Source: an uncultured Sphingopyxis sp.
GTDB taxonomy: Bacteria > Pseudomonadota > Alphaproteobacteria > Sphingomonadales > Sphingomonadaceae
Assembly (NCBI GenBank): GCA_937957805.1
Contig: CALFXW010000223.1
Coordinates: 1-11,700 of the forward strand
Length of the DNA: 11,700 nt
Direction of reading: 5' to 3'
Made by a program: the position numbers and the translations under genes
The notes under the pieces: generated by a model
Told to the model about the DNA's origin: nothing
The model's database searches: none
What the model saw: the letters and a program-made list of their open reading frames with translations, nothing else
Part shown: positions 7,265 through 11,700 of the stretch, piece by piece
Layout of the letters: the number at the start of each line of letters is the position of its first letter
Position numbering within the stretch: the stretch's first letter is position 1

Positions 7265-7391
7265 CCCGAAAGATGCCAAGCGATAGCGCGGCAGGCGCAA
7301 TAGTCGAACATGGCCGGGGGCCATTTGCCCGGAAAAGCCCGAGAGGCAAAGCCCAGCGACCGCCAAATATCGTGTGAAGTCTGAGCGAAGC

Positions 7392-7397
7392 TTGACA
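7392..7397 (+). promoter_or_regulatory. Possible -35 element of the reductase operon
   Basis: A perfect TTGACA lies 71 bases before the chosen reductase start. No good -10 lies at 16-18 bases (AATTAT at 7420-7425 is 22 away), so only the -35 box is suggestive. Confidence 0.25.
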
Positions 7398-7468
7398 TGC
7401 GCGCGCGATGCTCGTTGGAAATTATCCGCAAGTTCAGCGGGCAATTTCAGGTGCAAGGGCAACATAGC

Positions 7469-8710
7469 GTGCAAAGTTTCGACATTTTGATTGTTGGTGG
7501 CGGGCATGGCGGGGCGCAGGCGGCGATTGCGTTGCGGCAGGGCGGTTTTGCGGGATCTATCGCCATTGTCGGTGCAGAAATGCATCTGCCATACCAACGT
7601 CCGCCGCTGTCCAAAGAATATTTTGCCGGCGAGAAAACCACCGAGCAATTGCACATCCGCCCGCCCGCATTTTGGGGTGACCGCCAGATCGACATGATTT
7701 TGGGGGCAGAGGTTGTGGCGATTGACGCACCTGCCCATCAGGTCAGCCTGCACGACGGGCGCACCATCGGCTATGGGCGGTTGATCTGGGCAGGGGGCGG
7801 CGCACCGCGCCCATTGCCCATCCCCGGCGGCGCGCTCGATACCGGTTTTGCCAATGTCCATGGCGTGCGCAATCTGGCCGATGCCGATGCGATGATAGCG
7901 GCGGCTGGCGCGCACGACCGCTTTGTCATCATTGGTGGCGGCTATATCGGGCTGGAGGCGGCATCAGGCCTTGCCAAAGCGGGCAAATCGGTGGTGCTGC
8001 TGGAGGCGCTCGACCGGGTGCTGGCGCGCGTGGCGGGCGAAGCGCTCAGCCGTTTTTACGAAAGCGAACATCGCGCGCATGGCGTCGATGTGCGTCTGGG
8101 CGTGCAGATAGAGGCGATCATCGGCGATGATGCGTGCGCGACCGGCGTCAGGCTGGCCGATGGCACAATCATCCCCGCAGACCATATTTTGGTCGGCATT
8201 GGCATCATCCCGTCGGTCGAGCCCCTGATTGCGGCGGGGGCAGCAGGGGCGTTGGGCGGGGTGCGGGTCGATGCGCATGGCGCGACGAGCCTTGCCGATA
8301 TTTGGGCGATTGGCGATTGCGCAGCGCATGAAAATGGCTTTGCCGACGGCGCGTTGATGCGGCTCGAATCGGTGCAAAATGCCAATGATATGGCCAATAT
8401 GGTGGCAAAGGGGCTGCTCGGCGACCCGCAAGCCTATGCCGCCGTGCCGTGGTTTTGGTCGAACCAATATGATCTGAAATTGCAGACGGTGGGGCTGTCC
8501 ACCGGCTATGATGCCACGCTGGTACGCGGGGACATGGATGCCCGCAGTTTTTCGGTGATTTATTTGAAACAGGGACGGGTCATCGCGCTCGACTGTGTCA
8601 ATGCGATGAAGGATTATGTGCAGGGCAAGGCGCTGGTGGTGGCGCGCGCCGCCATCGACCCCAATTTGCTGACCAACAGCGCGGTGCCGCTCAAAGAAAT
8701 GCTGAATTAA
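7469..8710 (+). CDS. FAD-dependent ferredoxin (rubredoxin/putidaredoxin-type) NAD(P)H reductase
   Basis: Flavoprotein that passes electrons from NAD(P)H to a ferredoxin, usually feeding a cytochrome P450 or oxygenase. From the chosen start it has 413 residues, the usual size. FAD binding: ILIVGGGHGG (6-15). NAD binding: FVIIGGGYIGLEAA, with the glycines at 156-161. Second FAD motif: ADIWAIGDCA, with D283. The C-terminal PWFWSNQYDLKLQTVGL segment is typical of this oxygenase-coupled class. I chose GTG 7469 because AAGGG (7455-7459) precedes it by nine bases and the protein then begins MQSFDILIVGGG, as relatives do. Other in-frame starts (GTG 7451, ATG 7397) add residues without family match. 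No ferredoxin or P450 gene is adjacent, so the electron acceptor is unknown. The gene is followed 11 bases later by the GST-like gene, likely as one operon. Confidence 0.93.
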   Translation: MQSFDILIVGGGHGGAQAAIALRQGGFAGSIAIVGAEMHLPYQRPPLSKEYFAGEKTTEQLHIRPPAFWGDRQIDMILGAEVVAIDAPAHQVSLHDGRTIGYGRLIWAGGGAPRPLPIPGGALDTGFANVHGVRNLADADAMIAAAGAHDRFVIIGGGYIGLEAASGLAKAGKSVVLLEALDRVLARVAGEALSRFYESEHRAHGVDVRLGVQIEAIIGDDACATGVRLADGTIIPADHILVGIGIIPSVEPLIAAGAAGALGGVRVDAHGATSLADIWAIGDCAAHENGFADGALMRLESVQNANDMANMVAKGLLGDPQAYAAVPWFWSNQYDLKLQTVGLSTGYDATLVRGDMDARSFSVIYLKQGRVIALDCVNAMKDYVQGKALVVARAAIDPNLLTNSAVPLKEMLN

Positions 8711-8721
8711 AGGGATATTGC

Positions 8722-9636
8722 ATGGCCGATTATGACCCCGCGCAGAGCCAACCGCCCGGTTACCTCCCGCCCGACGTCTGGACATGGGATGCACCGAGCG
8801 GCGGGCAGTTCGCCAACATCAACCGACCCGTTTCGGGCGCGACGCATGATGCGGGACTGCCGGTCGGCAAGCACCCGATCCAGCTATATTCGCTGGGCAC
8901 CCCCAATGGGGTAAAGGTGACCATCTGCCTCGAAGAATTGGTCGAACTGAGGCATGACGGCGCGGAATATGATGCGTGGCTGATCAACATCATGGGCGGC
9001 GACCAGTTTTCGAGCGGCTTTGTCGCGGTCAACCCCAACAGCAAAATCCCCGCGATGGTGGACCAAAGCGCCGCACCCCATGTGCGCCTGTTCGAATCGG
9101 GTTCGATGTTATTTTATCTGGCCGAAAAATTCGGTGCATTTTTGCCGACCAGTGGTGCGGGTCGGGCGCGGGTGATGAACTGGCTGATGTGGCAGATGGG
9201 CAGCGCGCCCTATGTCGGCGGCGGGCTGGGTCATTTTTACGCCTATGCGCCCTTCAAGATGGAATATCCGATCAACCGTTTCGCGATGGAGGTGAAGCGG
9301 CAATTGCATGTGCTCGACAGCCATTTGGCCAATAATGAATATATGGCGGGGGATGATTATAGCATCGCCGACATGGCGATCTGGCCATGGTATGGCGGCC
9401 TGATGCGCGAGATTTATGGCGTGCAGAAATTCCTGTCGGTGGATGAATATCGCCACCTCGACCGCTGGGTCGAACAAGTGGGCGCGCGCCCGGCGGTGCA
9501 GCGCGGGCGGATGGTCAACCGCCGCTTTGGCGCGCCTGACAGCCAGCTCCACGAACGGCATGATGCGCGCGATTTTGCGCATAACCGGGCCGATATGGTC
9601 GAAGCGCGCGGCGGCGAATGGATGCGTTTTGACTAA
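8722..9636 (+). CDS. yghU: YghU-type glutathione-dependent disulfide-bond oxidoreductase
   Basis: A 304-residue cytosolic glutathione transferase-family protein of the YghU (nu) class. Members bind two glutathiones and reduce disulfide bonds rather than conjugating substrates. The family start is clear: VWTWD (19-23), FANINRPVSG (30-39), LPVGKHPIQLYSLGTPNG (46-63), YDAWLI, QFSSGFVAVNPNSKIPA and FESGSMLFYLAEKFG for the thioredoxin-like domain. The helical domain then has NWLMWQMGSAPYVGGGLGHF and DYSIADMAIWPW, ending in RMVNRRFG...LHERHDARDF, all matching what I know of E. coli YghU over nearly full length. AGGGA (8711-8715), six bases before the ATG, supports the start. The first 18 residues are slightly longer than in E. 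coli. It follows the reductase gene by 11 bases. Its stop overlaps the stop of the convergent lyase gene. Confidence 0.95.
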   Translation: MADYDPAQSQPPGYLPPDVWTWDAPSGGQFANINRPVSGATHDAGLPVGKHPIQLYSLGTPNGVKVTICLEELVELRHDGAEYDAWLINIMGGDQFSSGFVAVNPNSKIPAMVDQSAAPHVRLFESGSMLFYLAEKFGAFLPTSGAGRARVMNWLMWQMGSAPYVGGGLGHFYAYAPFKMEYPINRFAMEVKRQLHVLDSHLANNEYMAGDDYSIADMAIWPWYGGLMREIYGVQKFLSVDEYRHLDRWVEQVGARPAVQRGRMVNRRFGAPDSQLHERHDARDFAHNRADMVEARGGEWMRFD

Positions 9637-10490
9637 CCAGCCCGGGCGAGCAATGCCTGCGCGGCTTTCAAATGCGGCGCATCGACCATCCGCCCGCCGA
9701 TTTGCAGCGTCCCGGCATCTGGGTTGGCGGCAAAGGCGCTGACAATTTCGCGGGCATGCGCGATTTCCTCCGCGTTCGGGCTGAAGGCGGCATTGATGGC
9801 CGCGACTTGCGCCGGGTGGATGGCGAGGCTGCCGGTAAAACCGTCGCGTCGCGCGCGGGAGAGGTAGGCGGCAAAACCATCCGCATCGGTGAATTGCGGA
9901 TAGACGGTTTCAATCGCGGCCACGGCGGCGGCATGCGCGCCGAACAGGCACAGGCTTCGCGCCATTTCGACAGGCGGGGTAAAGCGGCCATCCACATCCC
10001 GCCCCGTCACCGCGCCCATGGCGGCGGGCAAATCCTCCGCCCCCCAAGTGAGGCCGATGAGCCGGCCCGCAACATGTCGGTAACTGCCCAGTTCGAACAT
10101 CGCCGCCGGGGTTTCAGTGGCAATCGGCAATATGGGGGGCAGGGCGGCGCCAGCGCCCGCACCCAAAATATCGCGCATCATATTGTCGAGTGTGGCGATG
10201 CTGTTCGCCCCTTCTGCTTTGGGAAAGACGATGGCATCGGGCCGGTACGGCAAAATCGCCGCCAGATCATCGCCCGCCATTCCCGATGACAGCGGGTTGA
10301 CCCGAACAAAGCTGGGGCAGGGGCGCGCGCCCGACAGAAATGCCGCCACTGCTTCGCGCGCGATAGTTTTCTGGCTGAGCGCCACCGAATCTTCGATATC
10401 GAGTATGATGGCATCGGCCCTGCTCGCCGCCGCCTTGGCAAAGCGTTCGGGCCGGTCGGCGGGAACGAACAATAAGGATCGCAGCTTCAT
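9633..10490 (-). CDS. CitE-like (HpcH/HpaI family) CoA-ester lyase
   Basis: A 285-residue TIM-barrel lyase of the CitE/malyl-CoA lyase type, which splits or forms beta-hydroxyacyl-CoA thioesters with Mg2+. Family marks: RSLLFVPADRPERF (4-17); ILDIEDSVA (29-37, with D31, E33 and D34); substrate arginine R63 in FVRVNP; IVFPKAEG (87-94); and metal ligands E126 in ATETP and D153 in WGAEDLP. The late SLAIHPAQVAAIN segment is also typical. Start chosen at the ATG 10490, because it begins with the family's MKLRSLLFVPA, overlaps the maoC stop (ATGA) and has AAAGGG (10504-10499) eight bases upstream; an in-frame GTG at 10532 would only read through maoC. The size fits stand-alone CitE-like lyases. The pairing with a MaoC hydratase suggests a hydration-then-cleavage pathway such as mesaconyl/methylmalyl-CoA or citramalyl-CoA breakdown; the exact substrate cannot be read from sequence. 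Confidence 0.92.
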   Translation of the reverse strand: MKLRSLLFVPADRPERFAKAAASRADAIILDIEDSVALSQKTIAREAVAAFLSGARPCPSFVRVNPLSSGMAGDDLAAILPYRPDAIVFPKAEGANSIATLDNMMRDILGAGAGAALPPILPIATETPAAMFELGSYRHVAGRLIGLTWGAEDLPAAMGAVTGRDVDGRFTPPVEMARSLCLFGAHAAAVAAIETVYPQFTDADGFAAYLSRARRDGFTGSLAIHPAQVAAINAAFSPNAEEIAHAREIVSAFAANPDAGTLQIGGRMVDAPHLKAAQALLARAG

Positions 10491-10939
10491 TGCGCCCGCC
10501 CTTTGAGCAGGGCTGCACGTTCGCACAGGCACACCACTTCGCCGCGCTGGTTGATTGCCTGATGGCGAAAGGTCACAATCCCCGCGCCGGGGCGCGATGC
10601 CGATGGTTTGAGCGCGATAACCTCACTCGTCGCATAGAGCGTATCGCCGATGAAAACCGGCTTGGGCATCGTCAATTTGTCATAGCCCAGATTGGCGATC
10701 AGCGTGCCCAGCGTCGTGTCGCCGACGCTCAGCCCGACCATCAGCGAAAATGTGAAGGTGCCGTTGACGAGGATCTGGCCAAATTCGGACGCGCGCGCCG
10801 CCTCTGCATCCAGGTGCAGCGGCTGGGGGTTATGCGTCATGGTGGTGAACAGCAGATTGTCCGTCTCTGTCACCGTGCGGCGAATGTCGTGGGTGATTTT
10901 GTCGCCAATCTGCCACTGATCGAAGAATTTGCCTGCCAT
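10487..10939 (-). CDS. MaoC-family acyl-CoA hydratase/dehydratase
   Basis: A 150-residue hot-dog-fold hydratase that adds water to an unsaturated acyl-CoA. Recognisable parts: GKFFDQWQIGDKITHDIRRT at the start, the active-site region TMTHNPQPLHLDAEAARASE (33-52) with H42, then FGQILVNGTFTFSLMVGLSV and a C-terminal VVCLCERAALL strand. The usual catalytic D-x-N-P of (R)-hydratases is changed to T-H-N-P with two extra residues before the histidine. As I recall, this form is seen in mesaconyl-CoA-hydratase-like relatives, so it does not by itself imply inactivity. The ATG has AGGAG (10950-10946) six bases upstream. The stop overlaps the start of the lyase gene, so the two are co-translated. Directly upstream is a palindromic repeat, so the promoter must lie within or beyond it. 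The family is sure; the substrate is inferred only from its partner. Confidence 0.9.
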   Translation of the reverse strand: MAGKFFDQWQIGDKITHDIRRTVTETDNLLFTTMTHNPQPLHLDAEAARASEFGQILVNGTFTFSLMVGLSVGDTTLGTLIANLGYDKLTMPKPVFIGDTLYATSEVIALKPSASRPGAGIVTFRHQAINQRGEVVCLCERAALLKGRAQ

Positions 10940-10952
10940 TATTCGCTCCTAC

Positions 10953-10973
10953 CCCTCTCCCATGGGGAGAGGG
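10953..10973. repeat. Intergenic palindrome just upstream of maoC
   Basis: CCCTCTCCC (10953-10961) and GGGAGAGGG (10965-10973) form a perfect nine-base stem with an ATG loop. It sits 13 bases before the maoC start, directly next to its ribosome site, so it would be in the 5' leader of the mRNA. The sequence resembles dispersed REP-like palindromes seen between genes in sphingomonads (from memory; not searched). Confidence 0.65.
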
Positions 10974-11011
10974 TTGTGAAGACTTGGCAGCGTGCTGCCT
11001 AGTCGTCGCTG

Positions 11012-11053
11012 GGTGAGGGGTGCGGCCTTTCCGACAGGGCGCAACCCCTCACC
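11012..11053. repeat. Second arm-pair of the REP-like element
   Basis: GGTGAGGGGT (11012-11021) and ACCCCTCACC (11044-11053) are perfect complements around a 22-base middle. Together with the 10953-10973 palindrome, whose flank also starts ACCCCTC, they suggest one composite dispersed repeat of about 100 bases. The chimeric coding fragments begin exactly at its right end. Confidence 0.6.
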
Positions 11054-11419
11054 AACTTCGCCGTTGGCGGATGGGGCAACACCGGATTGGAGCGGGAACT
11101 CCTGCTCTACACCGGCCAGCCGATCCCCGTCTCGCGCCGGTTCTCGTACAAGGTCTGGTCCAACGCCGAAGCCTTGCGCTCGGAAACCACCGACGATCTC
11201 CGCGCCATTGGCGGCGATTTCAAGGAGGTCGTGCTGACGAACACTGAGGTGACCGCCAAGGTGTACAACCGCGGTCTGGTGATGGTCCTCGACAAGGACG
11301 AGATCGCCGACGGCGTCATGTCCGAACAGCTGGCCGTTCAATACCTCACGGCTCGCATCAAGCTGAACCAGATCCGCCGGGCATCCGCCCTGTTGATCGC
11401 CAGCGCCACCAACACCGCC
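11054..11419 (+). pseudogene. Phage major capsid-like protein, internal fragment
   Basis: An open plus frame encodes about 122 residues with no start or stop of its own. The stretch PIPVSRRFSYKVWSNAEALR, then DDLRAIGGDFKEV, VTAKVYNRGLVMVLDKDE and RIKLNQIRRASALLIASATN resembles a family of phage or prophage major capsid proteins; the match is from memory of motifs and needs a profile search. It lacks the N-terminal scaffold region and the C-terminal half. The left limit coincides with the end of a palindromic repeat and the right limit runs in frame into an unrelated cupredoxin stretch. It is therefore a joined fragment, not a gene. No other phage genes are in the window. Confidence 0.6.
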
Positions 11420-11530
11420 CGCACGATTCGCATTACCGCCAACGACACCCCGCGCTTTGTGGCGCAAGACCCGCTGGTGATCAAAAAAGGGGAAACGATT
11501 CAGTTTGTGATTACCAATGCCGGCGAGCAT
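11420..11530 (+). pseudogene. Cupredoxin domain fragment
   Basis: In the same frame as the capsid piece come about 35 residues: RTIRITANDTPRFVAQDPLV followed by IKKGETIQFVITNAGEH. This is the usual first half of a small plastocyanin-like copper protein, where two strands precede the G-E-T-hydrophobic strand and the first copper histidine. The rest, with the Cys/His copper ligands, is missing because the sequence switches to a reversed peroxiredoxin. There is no signal peptide or start codon. It is a broken fragment; the family is probable. Confidence 0.6.
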
Positions 11531-11700
11531 CGGGAACAGCACCCCGTACGCCTTGGTGGTCTCCTTGTTCAGGTCGCTCGCGATCCGGATCCCGATCTTG
11601 TGCTGGTTCGCCCAAGCCTCCTGCGCAAACGGGCTGTCCACGCTCACACCGATCACATCCGCATTCAGCCCGGTGTACTGGCCGAGCCCGGCCGTGATGT
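11513..11700 (-). pseudogene. Peroxiredoxin (AhpC/TSA family) fragment
   Basis: Read on minus from the right edge, the frame gives LGQYTGLNADVIGVSVDSPF, then AQEAWANQHKIGIRIASDLN, KETTKAYGVLFPMLAGIG. This is the middle of a thiol peroxidase of the AhpC/TSA or bacterioferritin-comigratory type. These enzymes reduce peroxides with a catalytic cysteine, which would be upstream, outside the window. After ...PMLAGIG relatives continue with a D-x-x-x-R-A-x-F-V-I strand, but here the frame enters the reversed cupredoxin sequence, so the gene is cut at about 11513-11530. The same frame stays open leftwards as far as 10949, but that part is antisense noise. Confidence 0.72.

Larger units (their letters stand above)
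7223..7468. other. Hairpin-rich leader between integrase scar and reductase gene
   Basis: These 246 bases contain no gene I can support. They hold at least three stem-loops in a row: 7242-7264 (listed separately), ATGGCC/GGCCAT at 7310-7324 with a GGG loop, and TTTGCC/GGCAAA at 7324-7350. I do not recognise a riboswitch class. The block may be the structured 5' leader of the reductase operon or a remnant of a repeat left at the deletion junction. An in-frame upstream extension of the reductase runs from 7397, but its residues have no family match. Confidence 0.5.

Noticed and set aside
7397..7468. Upstream starts for the ferredoxin reductase
   Set aside because: The added residues match nothing in the family, and GTG 7469 has a well-spaced AAGGG.
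9672..10289. Plus-strand open frame of 205 codons
   Set aside because: Antisense to the CitE-like lyase, whose catalytic residues are all intact; the plus reading is low-complexity and Arg/Gly-rich.
10949..11656. One 235-residue minus-strand protein starting as a peroxiredoxin
   Set aside because: Only the first about 48 residues are peroxiredoxin; the rest is antisense to the cupredoxin and capsid fragments and to the palindromic repeat.
1..11700. CRISPR array, tRNA or rRNA genes
   Set aside because: No regularly spaced repeats of 25-40 bases, no cloverleaf with TTCRANNC arm noticed, and no rRNA-like stretch.

Overview
The window most likely comes from an alphaproteobacterium, probably a sphingomonad. 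This is inferred from the style of the P4-type integrase start, a YghU-type glutathione transferase beside a ferredoxin reductase, and CCCTCTCCC/GGTGAGGGG intergenic palindromes of a kind I associate with sphingomonads. No rRNA, tRNA or CRISPR array is visible, so the taxonomy is not proven.

Left part (1-6753): a plus-strand defence island. It opens with the 3' end of a type I restriction translocase gene (hsdR). A tightly packed set follows: an McrB-like GTPase with two extra putative DNA-reading domains, a PD-(D/E)XK nuclease, a small membrane protein, a membrane-associated TerB-domain protein, and McrC. Three of the five junctions between these six genes are 4-base overlaps (ATGA, ATGA, GTGA). 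McrB and McrC normally sit side by side; here three genes separate them. The set looks like an expanded type IV restriction system with two nucleases and a membrane/TerB module. It is the best candidate here for a poorly described system.

Middle (6754-7468): a gene-poor stretch with several palindromes and a tandem 12-base repeat. It contains the first 29 codons of a P4-type tyrosine integrase, cut off abruptly, which is the probable scar of the element that carried the island. A block of hairpins follows, leading into the reductase gene.

Right part (7469-10939): ordinary metabolic genes. On plus are an NAD-dependent ferredoxin reductase and a YghU-type glutathione-dependent oxidoreductase. 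Convergent on minus are a MaoC-family hydratase and a CitE-like CoA-ester lyase, translationally coupled. The two operons meet with overlapping stop codons.

Right edge (10940-11700): a palindromic intergenic repeat, then three unrelated partial genes joined end to end: a phage capsid-like fragment (+), a cupredoxin fragment (+) and a peroxiredoxin fragment (-). The last junction lies in about 18 bases that read sensibly for both partners. This is best explained as an assembly or amplification chimera, not as real gene order.
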